Both the position numbers and the translations under genes were made by a program. This document shows positions 13,643-27,633 of a stretch of DNA of 64,000 bases, piece after piece (position 1 is the stretch's first letter; each line of letters begins with the position of its first letter). The notes beneath the pieces are model-generated. The model saw only the letters and a program-made list of their open reading frames with translations. It ran no database searches and was not told the DNA's origin. Origin of the DNA: Taenia hydatigena (taxonomy: Eukaryota; Platyhelminthes; Cestoda; Cyclophyllidea; Taeniidae); contig JADWOT020000006.1 of NCBI GenBank assembly GCA_036345935.2, positions 21,716,967 through 21,780,966 on the forward strand, in the 5' to 3' direction.

Positions 13643-14827
13643 ATGACAGCCGAGCAAACTAGCGAATTGCGTTCCCTGTCGTTTGGTACCTGACTTTAAC
13701 GCAGTCGCATTCTCCTCTTCTTCGTGATATGGACTGTAGGTTTTGCTGAATTCTTATTAACCCCTTGTTCAGCTGCTAATCAGTCGTCAAGACCCTTCCG
13801 TGTTGGATGCAAAAAGTGTGGATTTTGTAAGTATACGTTTGTTCAATTAATTCCGTCCACCTAGCCGGTCACCTAACTTTTCAATGTCGAAATTATCTGC
13901 GTTCAGGAGAAACGGGAAACATCGACCTAGACATCGAAAGTACCAGTTCAGACTCCGACGACGATGAGATGCTTAAGGAGGCGATTGCAAAAAGGAAGGC
14001 AGAGCTAGGTTTGTGTCGTAGCACTCATGGCGCGTAGTCAATTTGCACCAATTAGCATCAACTCATGTATTTAACAAGGGAAAGATTTTAGGCTTTGTGG
14101 CACACCTGCTTTTTTGGTCTTCACATCATTCTAGTCTAGTTTTCTTCAACCTTGCCATTTCTGTGCTTCATTACTTGTATTTTGGAATGATTTTAACTCG
14201 AAAACCATTGTTTAGTTGTGCTTCTCGGTAACAAATCAACGGGCTGCTAAAAAAGCTCTAGCATTATAACTCTGCTGCGAGAAGTTGACTTCTCCAGTTT
14301 CCTTATCAAATGTTCTACTCGGTGGCGGTTCCTATGAACCTGACCGCATTCATTGTCATATTGTTTTCCCTTACGTCACTGACACTTAAGCGCTATGGGA
14401 CTCACTACATCCCATGCGTGTTGCAAAGAAAAGCGGGACTTTGTTGCTTAGTTAAAAACCCCAAAAGGAATCCTAACCGACTCAGTGTGGCCAACTCAGG
14501 TGCCTCCACCTTTGGGCTGATACCTGGTTTGTTTTACTCTGACTGAGCTACCGAGTATCTGGGTAAACCAGGCACAACTCTAAAATTGGAACTGTTTCTT
14601 TTCAGCCGCCGCCAAAAAAGCCTTGAAGAAGAAGCAGAAGGCAAGGTTCGTGCCTCCCCATTGATCCCCATTTTACACCACATAATACCACCTACCATAG
14701 CCTTTTCCTTTTCAGCAAAAGAAAGTCCCGGTCGAGAAGCAGATCCCCCTCCCGCAACAAGCACAAACACTCCCACAGAAAGCATCACGGCCACCACCAC
14801 AAACGCAAAAAGTCAGACAAAAAATAG
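13643..14827 (+). CDS. SREK1IP1: SREK1-interacting protein 1-like: CCHC zinc knuckle plus basic/SR tail
   Basis: Five exons join in phase: 13643-13685, 13773-13826, 13865-14008, 14606-14645 and 14716-14827 (stop TAG), giving 130 residues. The core GCKKCGFSGHLTFQCRNYL is a single C-x2-C-x4-H-x4-C zinc knuckle and closely follows the vertebrate family (GCKKCGYPGHLTFECRNFL). It is followed by an acidic DIESTSSDSDDDE patch as in the family. The tail is lysine-rich, then SRSRSRSPSR, then a histidine/lysine-rich end. The family binds the SR-type splicing regulator SREK1 in the nucleus. Exon 1 is the least certain part: the ATG at 13643 was chosen because its donor gives the phase 1 needed by exon 2. 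The second intron is only 38 nt. The gene converges on MOGS, with 184 bp between the two stop codons. Confidence 0.88.
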
Positions 14828-15011
14828 GCTTCCGTGACCGCTCCTTCCTTAAGCGTTGATGTACATACATAAGTTTTTTAGTTACTTTGGACTCGCCTAC
14901 ATTCACAGCGAACATAGGATGAATGGAGGGATAAAATATAAAAGATTCAGGGGTGAGAGCGGCTAGAGTTCGGTGAAAACACATCACAGTCTTGAGGCGC
15001 AATCTCCAAAC

Positions 15012-18000
15012 TCATTCCGTTTCCTTGTTCCTTGCTTTCACTTTAGTCGGCTCCTCAGTCATGATCAAGCTGATCAATGCCGTCCAGCCATTGAAGGGGT
15101 GCCCACTTAGTCCCCGACCTGTCTGATCGTCGTAGCGTTCCCACGTAAAACCGGTCCGGTTCAGCTCACCCAACACTGTATCCATTATCGCTGTCGTGAG
15201 GAGTTTTTGTAAATTGGTAGCCTTTTCCGCCACTTGGGGGGGTGTCTCTGGGTGCCGGGCGTAGTACCTGCAGAGTAAAAGATTCTCAATGGGAAGACGT
15301 TTCAGTTTGAGCAGATCAGTTTGGGTTTCTGCCGAGTTCAAAGCTTGTTGGAGCGTGTCAGGGGGATAGAATGTCATGGAACGCCTGCCTGGCCTAGGAG
15401 GTCACTTTGTTGAGGCAAACCTCTACTCTGCAAGGCTGCCCAGCTCGACCATAAGAGATGAGGTGGTAGGTTGTGAATGCATACTAACGAGTGCTACTGA
15501 AGTTCTTCCAGTAGACTATCCACAATGAAGGTGTTATCTAAACTTGCCCACTCAATTAGATGAGTCGTCAAAGTGGAAAGTGACGGAATCAAGTGTGGAA
15601 ATGTGAGCAAAGAAAAAGGGGAGGCAGGGGGATCGGAGCACTTCATTCCTCGCGTGGAAACTAGACATGATCTGCACCCCTCCTAGGCTCCATTAACAAA
15701 ACAAATCTTTCCTGATGGAGCAGGAAGAAGTAACTTTTCGAAGGTGGAAGGTAGAGATGGAGGCCAGAGAAATACCAAATCTCAGCCTGTATTATGTGTC
15801 GATCATTTCTTGCAAATACTCCAATTCACTGGCGACCATGTCGAAGAGACAGCAAGGGCATAATTAGATCATAGCTCTGGGGTAGACTGTTGAACAGATC
15901 AAATGGACATTAATTCCTTTTATTGATCCACTAAATAAAGCAGATGATTTCGATACTGTAACAAGAGCACTGGCTAAAAGGGAAGCACAACCAAGCAGAT
16001 TACGCTTTATCAACTTAACGCCACCCGACCGTCAGATTGCCAACCAATATGAGCACATCAGCTCGGATCAACAGCCAAACGGACCTCCCTAGTCAACTGA
16101 ATAAAGAAGAAGGGACAAGGGGAGAGAGGGGCCGCTTACTTAAGGGCCTCGATGGCGAGGTAGTTTATGTTGATCCAGACGGCACCACGCCAGTAAGGCG
16201 GGTCGTTTTGAGTGTTGGCGTGATTGTAGAGCGGCGAGGTGAGCGCAAGGGAGCGCAATCCATGGGGTGAGAATAGCGCAGGATGGGCGAGATGTTGTAG
16301 CAGACTCGGCAAACGAGGCGAGGCGGGTGGGAGGAGACGCAGGAAGAGGGGGAAGAATGAGACGTAGCCCAGGCTTGAGTCTACCCACTGCTCCCGTGGC
16401 TCTTTCAATACTCGGCGCTCCTTCTGTGGCTGTGGTGGATGGACAACATAAGTACTTTACGTCTGTCTGCCCCGACTTAGCAATCCTACATCTTCAGTTC
16501 ATTACATGGGAAAAGGGAGGAACATAGAATGAAGCGACCTAAACTGTTTGTGCTGGAGGCGATGTGTCAATGTTTTTGGCCCCATCATATGTTGAAACAC
16601 CCTAGCTAGCTCGGTATCTTCGGAATGAACCACCACACCTATCCAAGCAATCAACGACTTCTGTTGGCTTGATGATCTGATCTTCGAATAATGTCGTCCC
16701 CTCTTGCAAGTGTGACGACCAAAACCAACTAATGAAAGTAAGATGAAGTTACCTATTTGAGAGGAGAGCTGAGCTCCCTTTGGTGAGCACAAGCCTCTGA
16801 TGGAAGTAGCGAGATAAATGACCTATGGAGTTAAAGTATTTTCCTTTTTTTTTCATTGTAATCTAGTGAGCGCAACCATTCAACAAGACTTCAAGCAACA
16901 TTACTTGCCTGTCAAAAAGTAGATAATCTCAAAACCAGTTTACACCCAAAGGCAACCGGCTCGTCAGGTAGCCACTAAAAGCGGATCCACAGCTCCCTTA
17001 CTCCCATAAGCTCAAATCTATCCAACAACCATCTGGAAGAGTTATTCTACTTACCATAGGTTCACCAGGTTGAGGCGCATGGGTTATAGGAGGACTAGCA
17101 AGAGTCACCTCATCCGTGTGGAGACCAAAGTCCGCGTAGATGCCATTTGCCTCATCCCAATGTAGCTCGTCTAGCCGCTGCGGATCGAGCAACTGCGCTG
17201 CGAGGGATCGGTACTCCTCCACACTCGAAGACGACGAAGCAGAGGAGTTACCTTCGAAGTGCTCTGCCAGACGGGCAAGGGTGCGCGCAAAGGCTGCCAT
17301 CCAGCAGCGCAGATCGAGATGACGCTCAGAGGCAGTGGGGTGCGAAGCACGTGGGTAGTCATCCAGGCCTGGAAGAGAGGTTAAATTAACTCTAGATCCC
17401 CCATGAGACCCTCCAGAAGAGCCTCATTCTTCCTCAAGTACATCATTGACCTTAGCCTCTTAAAACAGGCTGCGCCATAGATGACTACAGCCCATCGAAA
17501 TCCGTGAGATTCACAGCAGCTGATGAAGTGAAGAACCTTCTCACAACGGTACAAAGTCCTTATTACCACCTTTAATAGCAAACAAATGAGTCTTCAACTC
17601 CAACACTTTGAGTCAATGAATGAATTCCAACTCCATTTCTCATGAATCCAATGCTAAAAAATTTCAGTCAATAGAACGGGTCGCAGCCTGGAATTAGCGA
17701 CAGAAAAGGAGTCTTCACCTTGACGGTCACCCCTCCATGTGATGCAAATCGACCATACCGTCATGATTGCCTTGTGAGCGGGTTACTACTACCGCATTCA
17801 TTTTTTACTGCTTCTAACCCTTCAGCCCACCTGTTTCCTTTATTAACCTTAGAGGGGTAGCATTGACTAGTATTGGCGACCAGAGAAGAGACAGGTGACC
17901 GGAAAACGTCCCACACATTCAAAGACAAACAAGTCGGCTCTATCAACTTAGCACAAACTAACGTGCCCGAACCCAATGCGTGAGTGCGAGAAACTGCACA

Positions 18001-21000
18001 TACCACACGACCTACGCGTAAACACAAGGCCTATGAAAAGGCAAGGAGAGAACAATGATTTCATTCAGGTATTTCTTTGATCAAACTCCAATGTGATGTG
18101 ACCCTCTTGGGAATGCACACATGCCATTACCCTCTGATGTTATCGCCACTCTTTAATGGGTAGCCATTAAAAAGTTAAATGTCCTCACTGCGTCTAATTT
18201 GGTCCGAGCTGGAGCCATCAGAATTCTTCGTGGAATCATGAGGCTCACATCGCGTGGCCTAACGAAGATGCAAGCGATTTCGTGCCAGTAGAGACTGGGC
18301 AATCAGCACATCACAATCAAATGCTACCGGGAAGGTGGATCGTGAGGACGCAAAGTAATGTAGGCACCATAAGTAGATCGATGGGTGGAAGAGAGGTCAT
18401 TGACCGACAAAGGGTCTCCCAACAGCTACAACTGAGAGGCATTCTGCTGTCTATCGCCAGCACATCCATCTGGCAAGGTGAAGTGGAATTTTCCAGCTAC
18501 TAAACTGCAAACTGAAGCAGCAACTCAAAGCGAAGGCAGGAAGAGAAAGGCGCACAGGGGACCATAAGATCTGTCATCCATCCAGATAGGCTCCGGAGTA
18601 ATGTTAACGGCATGTTTCTGATGCTATTCAGTATTCAGGCAATTCAATCCAGTGGGCTCGTTTTACTAGTCTCTCCACCAAAGCAGATTATAGGCATCCA
18701 AATATTATTGCAGATCACCAAAGAGACGCAAAGACTAGTAAAAATCACTCATTAATAAATAAAGACCTATCAGAGCACCAAAAGGTGGATGAGCGCGCAC
18801 GTAAGAGACGCAAAGTTGCCAAGGCTGACCAGTGGGAACGTAGCGCATACCGCAGGCTAGACAACAGGAATTGTCGACCTCTCAGAAACTTAACTAATTC
18901 ATTAGAGACAGACAGATGGATGTACAGATACAAGAGATGGGGGGTGAGAAGTATTAACAGAGAAAACGAAGCTTATCTAGCTTTCAAAACTGTCCGACAA
19001 AGAAAGTGGAGTAGTGGAGAGATATCGGGAAAAAATATCTTAAAATGGGGCACCACACCTACCCGAAGCGAGGGTGAGAGGATTCAGCTGGAAGGGATTG
19101 TCCGTAGACCGTCCACGCCACCGAAATGCTGTGGGCAGTTTACCGGCCTGAGTGGTGCTGAACCAGGCGAACCAGGCGCGAAGACGTGGAAAGGCGACAC
19201 GAGCCCACTTATTGAATAGCGCCGCTTCCTCCACAGTCATATGCGTCTCCAACCGGTCCAGCATGTCCTGTGAGATGAGAGTTACAGCATTTATGATGAG
19301 TCATCTTGCGTTCCGATGTAATCGGCGGATATAGTCGGAATTATTTTTTCGTTTGTACAAACTGACAAATTAAGTCTCACAAGTTTCACCACACAATTGG
19401 GGGTGAGGAAAACTTACCGTTACCAGTGTGCTAAGTGAAAGAAAAAGTGACTTTCCATAAAGGGCCTAAGAATAGTTCATAAAAAGCGCAGACTGTCAAA
19501 AGGCTCAATGTGATACCAGGCGGTTGTCTGGGCAGCCGCTGACAGGAGAGCATAAGCACAGGTCAAAATAAGTTAAAAAGGCGGCATCTTATGACCCTAA
19601 CACGAGCAAATTGATGGCGAGGAACCCTTGATGAAGCTGAACTCAAATGGCCCTAAAAGGGGGTGATTCAGCAAAGGGTAATGAAATACTCCACCGCAGT
19701 GGCTGCCTATGGTACAATGGAGGCAGATTTCAACCAGTAACGGAGAGCTTGTGCCTAATCCTGATTGAAAACTACTCCTAGTCCCACTCAGCGTGCTGGA
19801 GCAAATGATGGACGCATAAATATAGATTGAAGTATCATTATTCCAGGGGATCGAAAAGAGCTTATTTAAACGGCGAAGAAGTGGACACCTTCCCCCCAAA
19901 AGGGACTGCAACAATTTGTCGAAGTAGAATGGAATCCGTTTACACAAAGGGCAACTCATGATGTTGGATTGGCAGATGAAATTCCTTCTGCTAAATAAAT
20001 CGTTCCAAGGTCAGTTGCATAACAAAAGCGCTAATTGGAGACGGACTTCGCCATTGTGCAAACAATAATCACGAAACACGAGCAGTAAGGAAGCAGGTCC
20101 ACTTGTCAGAACATGGAAAACGAAATGGGATACAAGTATCATCAACGTTGTGCTAGGCAACACTCATTGCGATACGGTAGGTAGGTAGGTATAATACTTG
20201 TGAACGAAGGGAAAAAACGCTACACCATATAAGAATGTGGGCACAATTCACCTCAATTGCGAGAATCAGCGCCGGCGGATTGGCTATAGTGGTGGATTGG
20301 ATAATAAACTCGGGAGGCACATTTGCTCTAGCCTCCCAGCCAAGAATCTGCTCTCGGGGAATCCACCCCTCCATATTGAGAAGGTCCAACCAGTGCCCAA
20401 GGGACTGTAGTGCCAATTCTATGTCCCATCGAGCCATTAAAAGGGCGTGGAATCCTTCGTCCCAGAGGAATCCGCGGGGAAATTGGCTACGGGAAGGGGT
20501 GGCAGTAAAAAGAGCGGCAGGCCAGTACTCCACCGATGGAACGGGGGTGGATTTGGGCTTTGAGGAGAAGACCGATGCCTTGAGCAGAGGGGAATTTATC
20601 AGACTGGTGCCGTAGAAGTACCCCACGCCACCAAGCATATTGCTCAGTGATATCCTTGATAGTTTCACCTGTTGAAAAAAAATTATTCATTGGAATGATT
20701 GACATTGAGGGTTGCCTTTTATTTGCTTCTGATGATGTCATCGGTACTTATGTCACGTCTGTGACCTCACAATTTTATGAGGTCTTCAAGACCAGGTCAA
20801 AAGTTAGAAAGAAACATTGCGCATTAATAGATAACAAACGGTTTCAAAGAGTGCCAATCATTTTGTATCCATCAGCTTCAAAGGCATTGCAAAGGCAGAT
20901 TTTTTAGAAAATGTTTTTTGATTTACTTCTGACGAGAAATAGCTTTTATTTATTCTCCGACTACCCAATTTTTACCTTCAACTGCCACGGGGCTTGTGCA

Positions 21001-24000
21001 AGATGCTACATTAATCACATCATTCCTGGAACATAAGCTCTTAAGATTTCATTTAAATCCTAGTGGGTGTCGAAGTCAATGAGAGGATTATCAACAAGCA
21101 TGCCCACAGAAAGGAAACGTGGATTCCTCTCGCTAATAGAAACGATGTAAATTGCTAACGGTAATTGATGGACATTTTCTGCTGCTGTCCTCCAGTCGCC
21201 ACGATTTGCTTTGATACCCTTGCGCAGCTGATACGGACCTCACGCCCTGGGCTATGGATGCCTCGCACATGGGCATGACTCAGGCGGAGGGCAGCTGCAT
21301 ATCTGCACATTACTGTTTTTCGTCCTTATATGAGCCTCCTCTTGCACTGACGTGGCACTGGCCGTGAGTGGCGCGAATCCTGCAGGTGGGCCATTTACAT
21401 CCTTTCATCTGATATTCATACGCTTCACCTGCTTTGTTGCCATTCCGATTGAACTACTGGCTTATTTGATATTACTCTTGCTACTCTACAGACCTAGTTG
21501 CTTGCCTGACTGGCCTCGTAGGCGACAGGACCCGGCAAGTTTAATAAACACGGTCGCCCATGTGCTGCCATGCTTGTGCACACATGTTTGTGGAGCAAGG
21601 TTTCTGGTACTAAAACACACAGCGGGGTTAAAATGATTAGAGACTAGCCAGAAAAGGTTTGCAACAGCCAACTTAGAGCCCGTCAGTCTAATGAAATACT
21701 ACAGATCAATAACCCATGGACAGCGATTTTGGAGCCTTCTGAAAGTCAGGATTCACGACTGATATTAGCGGTAAAAATATGGATCATTTAAGGACCTCGG
21801 TCAGGACAATGTTCAAGAAAGTGTAATTAATCAACGTAGCGAAAAAGAACGCCAAAGGCAAGTAAAAGGAGACACGAGATGAAGGTTCTCCCATTTTGCA
21901 GACAGTGGGAACACTTGAAAAGCTAATTAAATCGTTAAGTACCAAACCATTTAGTCATTTGCATTCAAGTGGGCAGTTAAGGAACTTCGAAAACATTCGT
22001 TAACGGGTATTATGTCAAATTGCCTACTTAGAAACGGGATTTAGGTAGGTAGTATCCGCCTTTAGACTAGATTTAGCCGATAAAGGCCCTTGAAAATCTT
22101 GGCACAATTACAAAGGTAATGCGATCATCTCGAGTAGCATCTGTGAAAAACCATGCAACATCCTTGCACCTAGAGCACTCCAAGACACACCGACCATGTC
22201 CGCAGTAGGTGAAACTGAAAACGTCTAAAAAGTATGCCACTTAGTGGGCAGCATTTCGGGTGATGCAGGAAAAAGCCCTAGTGACGACGGGTCGAATATG
22301 AACCACACCCACTTCAAGTACAGCAAACTGCGCGACAGAGGTTTTATTGGTCAGAACACCACGAAAGTACTCAATACTGCGAGGTACGGAACACTAGCAC
22401 TGACATGCTCGTTCGCCGCCATGATACTGCGAAGGGAAGTGGATCACTGCGGATACCCTGACTCGACAGTTTTCTAATACAATGTCAACATCTTTTCTCT
22501 CGTTTTCATTTCCAACCTAATCCGTATCCGTTTGGTGACGTGCGACGTGCGTGGGCAAGGAAAAGGGAACATTTCACATGCGCGCTTCAAATCACGAGTT
22601 TATGCCAACTTGAACGAATAATTCTTGAGAAGTAGAATACCAATAAAGCAGAAGCGACTCACTTGCTCCTCACTGACTATCCGGGGATCGTGAGGAAATT
22701 TACGGCGAAAAGCCTCGTGGAAGCGCTTTGAGTGCTCAGCCAAAACCTTGCTGAATCGTGAACCGACTAGAGGCACCGCGTCAGAAGAAGTGGAGGCCTG
22801 CGAGACGAATTCCACTTCTAGTACATCGAAAGGCGCTTCATTACGATGATGAGTACCGCTTGCATTGGCAGCAAGGGAGTTTCGGCGAGTGGCACGGATA
22901 GCGGGGCGAGTGATCTCCGTTACCCAGAGATTGGTCGGCATCCCCGATAATGTCGCTCCCTGTGAATGGAGGTTCACCTGGTCCCCGGTGAAGAAAACTG
23001 AACTACGATCCTCGCGCAGCGCTAACCCACTCGATATGGCCGCCACGAGGGCGTCTTCGCGTGGACAGTGGCCAGCCAAATGCGTTGGGTTCAGAGTGCC
23101 GCTTTTTGCGGTGTGAAAATTCACTTGGAAGGCGCCCAACTCCTGAGTGAAGCCTGAAAACAATGAAATTAGAGTGGCCCGAGCAACAGCAACAAGCTCC
23201 ACTTTGAAATGAATAGAGTATTCCTGGTGCCATTGTCTGGCACAATCTACTTGGTTAAAATGGCTTGAAAATTGAGACGCACACTAGTCAACTGCTGCAG
23301 TTTTCATATCACATGGGACTTCCGAGGAGCACGCCACTGACATGAAGGAGAAATCAAAGCCATCAGGAGCGACAGCATTAGATAAACGCAAGCAACACCC
23401 TAGCCAAAAACTGATGTGGCGATACTTCAATTTTCATACCAAATCTAAGGTACTGCAAAGACTGACAATAACATCTAAACAAAGTTGAGGACACTTTCAG
23501 AGCGCAAGAAAGCAAATTCTAGTGAGATGTAGGTTTATTTGTCATTCTCCAAATTTATTGATCAAGGTAGAAACTGAAAAAAAAACTCATCCCACCGCTT
23601 TTCTACTAATCAAAATTAATAAGACCTTGTAGACGTGTCGTACTCAACCGAAGAAAGCTACTATTACTTCTTGATCTAATGCGCAAATTCGCCATAACTA
23701 CTTCAATCTTGCTACCCGCTCAAAAGCACATAGGTACACACAAGTATACACGGTTAATGATACATGTGTGAGGTGTTACGAGTATGGGAAAGAGGAGAAG
23801 GTGGTGCACAACACTATTCACATAACGCAACCAATGGGATTCAAACAGGGTGGATCCAATCTTTTAAGATATATTGAATTTGGTGATTGGTGAAACATTT
23901 GTAAACTACCTGAGAACGTTTCAAGTCAAAAACGTGCCACACTTACCTCTTAACCGTTTTAATTCATTCCCATTTGTGTACGAATGAATACGTCCCCTTG

Positions 24001-25219
24001 CAGAATCGGGCAGATAGGCGTAGAATAGGATTGAGATTGGCGGCGTTTTAATCGACTAGGTGAGAAAAGGCGTTTCCTATATCCACACATGGCTTTGCCC
24101 CTCCCAGTCAAATAAGTGGAAGCAGTGCGAAAATGTTACGATTGTGTATGCCAATGAGCTCACTCATGCTGCAAGGCATGTGGGAAGATTGGGGTGACAG
24201 AAAAGGAGGATATGAGAGGTACCAAAGTCCGCAGATTAGCTTAAGTGTTACACGGCTTATTCGTCACCACATTAACAACTACGCTTGACATCTTTACAGA
24301 GGAGCATTAATTCAAGCGGCAACGTGAAGGATCGAGGTATAGCCACGAGTGCATATTTGGCAATCAAAATACGACCTAAGGAAGCAGCAGATAGCCTTAT
24401 GTTTGAGATTGCTTACGCCATTAATTGCTGAAACTGATATTCGAGCAGACCAATCACCGCCACTAGGAGTAGCCGGACGCTTAACGAACGCCACGGTGAT
24501 ATTGTGATTGCCAGCGATGATTTGTTCAATGCCGTAGTTTCGTCCATCATGTTCAATCCAGTTGTAGCTAAGGTGATAAGGAAATCCCGGGTCAAACGGG
24601 AGTAAAATCTCAAAGTACGACAGGTCCAATGTGACGATCAATGCATTCAAGCTTATCTATAATGAAACCTAGCTATAGAGACTTGGATTAAATTATGACC
24701 AACCACATACCTCTTTATGTCACCTTCATTTGTACACTGATGTCGAAACTGCACTGATCTACCATCAAACGCCACCCAAGCCAGACCAAAAAGCATTGAG
24801 TGGGGACTTCTGTGCGACATCCCAAAGAAGATGCCAGGTCTGTACGTCCCCCAAAACAATTCGGGTAAAGCCTCCGGCCCATCCTCATTTAGGTCTATCA
24901 TTTTGGGTAAATTGATAGGAGTGTAGATTTGGCGCTGTCGCCTCATAATCCGACTGTACTCAACACCGAAATGAAGCAAAACAGCGATAACGATGATTAC
25001 AAAAGCACCCATAATAATTTTCCGGTAGAGTTCAGAGCTAAGTTCACTAAATAACCCGACGCGGGTTTTACGGTGCGATCTACGAATCCGCGGCTTTTCA
25101 GGTGCCGGCTGCCCTACAGCTTTGTTACTTGGAGCTAGAGTAACATCCTTCGGTACACCATTAGAGGTATTTGATTTTCGATGCCGCGCCTTATCTTCGA
25201 AGGTTTTACCTTTGCCCAT
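15012..25219 (-). CDS. MOGS: Mannosyl-oligosaccharide glucosidase (glucosidase I, GH63), complete
   Basis: Nine exons, read from high to low coordinate, are 25219-24711, 24651-24417, 24055-23947, 23153-22663, 20668-20252, 19268-19063, 17391-17055, 16423-16140 and 15267-15012 (stop TGA). All phases match and give 947 residues; the human enzyme has 837. It is an ER type II membrane protein that removes the outermost glucose from the N-glycan precursor after transfer. The sequence shows a basic cytosolic tail, a membrane segment at about residues 68-85, [73 protein letters not shown] and a C-terminal [14 protein letters not shown]. The Asp of GLDDYPR and the Glu of GFTWERY are the expected catalytic positions and both are present. 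The start of exon 7 is odd: see findings. Confidence 0.95.
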
Positions 25220-27633
25220 AGTAATTAGACAATATCAGGGTAGTCTATGGGCGCCAGGGAGGGAAGCTCTAGGACACGGAAGCGAACTAATGATGAAGAG
25301 AATACAAATACAGACACTCCAAATTCAGCGCCCTTTGAGAGTAAAGCAGACAAACCCCACTACAACAATCCCTGCAGGCCGTAACGATGATCCTCCAGGC
25401 GGTGCAAGGTCCGCGAAAATTTAGTAAGCCAATAAAAACAAAGCATGCTATCAACCAGTAATTTCACGAGGAGATGAATGATGGGGTGCATTTAAACAAA
25501 CTTGGGCAAAATAACAAATGCCTTTGTAAAATTGCAAAAGCTTAAAATACTAAAATTGCATTAATTTTGTTTTTAATGGCATTTAAATTTGCGAAAATTA
25601 CGTATTACAGCGTTTTGCAAGCATAGATTACACGTTTGCTTGAATGTAACAGCTATTATTCAAGTGCTCCGAATATTTCAGCTTAAGGCATAGCCTTTGG
25701 CCAAATTTGTAATAATATTACTTGAAGACCTTACCAGCATCCAACTTTCTGTTAAAAGAGCTATGAACTGCGCAGAAGCTAACCTTCCAGACCTGAACTT
25801 GCCTGGGTTCTAACAGAACATCTACCCACTCAGCTTCTCTAATAGGCATTTAAATGAAGCCCCTTGCCACTCAAAACACATTTAAGCAGAACCACACTTT
25901 TGAACCGTGATTGTGCTACAGTCCACAGCCCTGCACCGTCCTGATTTTGATCAGAGCTTTTCCTTGTCCATCCATTCCTTCTACTATCGGACAGGGATCT
26001 ACCAGGGCTGCCGGCGTTTGCTACTTTTGCTAGCATGCCCCTTCACCGACGATAAAGTGACTGCGGATTGGTAATGCGTTTGGTCGACTGCAAAGGTACG
26101 TAAATTGCATGCGCGAATGCCAACTTCGAACAAAACAAAGTCCACGTAGTTGACTGAGCTTTGTGTAGTCACCTACTTTCTCCAACATCATTTAAAAACG
26201 ACCCCTGTTCCTGCCTCGCGGGTAATTTATCTAGAATCCACTTGCATATGGTAACCATGAGGGGCGAAATGACGACGTTTAGAGGCAAAGAGGGCCCCTA
26301 GCCCCTGCAATTCTACTTTTACCGCGATTCTGTGGCTTCCCAGTCACAATCATAGCTCCCCAACACTCCTGTACCGTCCCATCCTATCGCTGCGAACCCA
26401 ATAGAGGTTAAAGAGGAAAACTACCAACCCTTTTATCGTATTCGGCCAAGTTCGCCAAGACTAGCTAAAATTGAACCCTACCACCCGTTCTGCCCTACCA
26501 ACTTCCTAGGTTTTCTATTATCTCTCGAAATATAGCTGAGGTTCGACTGTTTTGCACCATCACACTTGAAACATACATGGACCGCTATCAGCTCGAAACT
26601 GGTGAGCTTGGTATCTGATGATGATATCTAACTGTAATTCCTGTGATGGCGTTTTTGGATATATATGACCCATAGAGGATAAATACCGCCTCAGCAGCAA
26701 ACATCCCTCGAGTGAAGCGAGTCAGTACCGACCGAATTAAGGAAGGTAGATAAACATTGCCGTGGAGAGTAACCGTGGCATTGCCATCCTCCTTAGCCAT
26801 CAAGCCGATAATGTTGATGGGGTGAGTAGTCTTCAACATCAACAACATCGAGCATAAAACATGAATTAAGGGACAAATGTTTACAATCCTTTCTATTCAT
26901 TAACGGAAATTTCGAAGAAAGTACACATGAGCATCAATCATGTGATCAACGTTCTCAGGAAGTAACCAAGACCAAACCAACTTCATGGGAATCAGAAAGC
27001 GCCTAGAGAAATATACACGATTACCCTTAAATCTATACCTTCCCACTAGCAAATTTAGGTGTATCAAGCCAAGAGGATTAATAATGCTTTTCATTAATAC
27101 AAATAGGCATAAAACCAAACAACTTAAAAGGACAGGAGGAACTATGGTTATTGAAAGAATGTGAACAGGAAAGGAGACTCCGAAAGAGCGTCGGTACCTA
27201 CAACTAGTGAGCATCGTCCTGTCCCTCACCACAAATGGGTCAATCGCCTTCGAGCGAGGCTCCCATAGGTCTAGTCAATGCACCAATCAACTTATGGCAA
27301 AGGAGTCCGTGAAGTTAATCACAGAGCTAACACCGCTACGAGCCGTTAATGGGGTGAATTTTGGTGTCGGGCTCAATAAAATCTAACTAAGCTTTGAGCA
27401 AGACTGCAGTATACAAATCATAACGCCATGAACTATCCTAAAGAAGGAAAAAAACTAAAAAAGTTGTCAAGACAACAACGAGCATCAGTGTCACAGAACA
27501 TATGGTATCCCAGCCGTCCAATTTTTCAATTGATCAAGCAAGCATATGTCAATCGATAAAATGGTCTACGAATAAAAGAGAATCCTAAAATATCAGTAAT
27601 AGCAGCAGCAAAAACGATCTTCCCCAAGTAAAG
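25220..27633. other. Intergenic stretch between MOGS and ACAD9-like gene
   Basis: This should contain the MOGS promoter at its left end and the 3' UTR of the ACAD9-like gene at its right end. No protein or RNA gene was recognised. Open frames at 26588-26848 and 26900-27232 (minus) look random. Confidence 0.4.

Noticed and set aside
18785..19219. 144-codon plus-strand open frame
   Set aside because: It overlaps MOGS exon 6 on the opposite strand and is explained by it.
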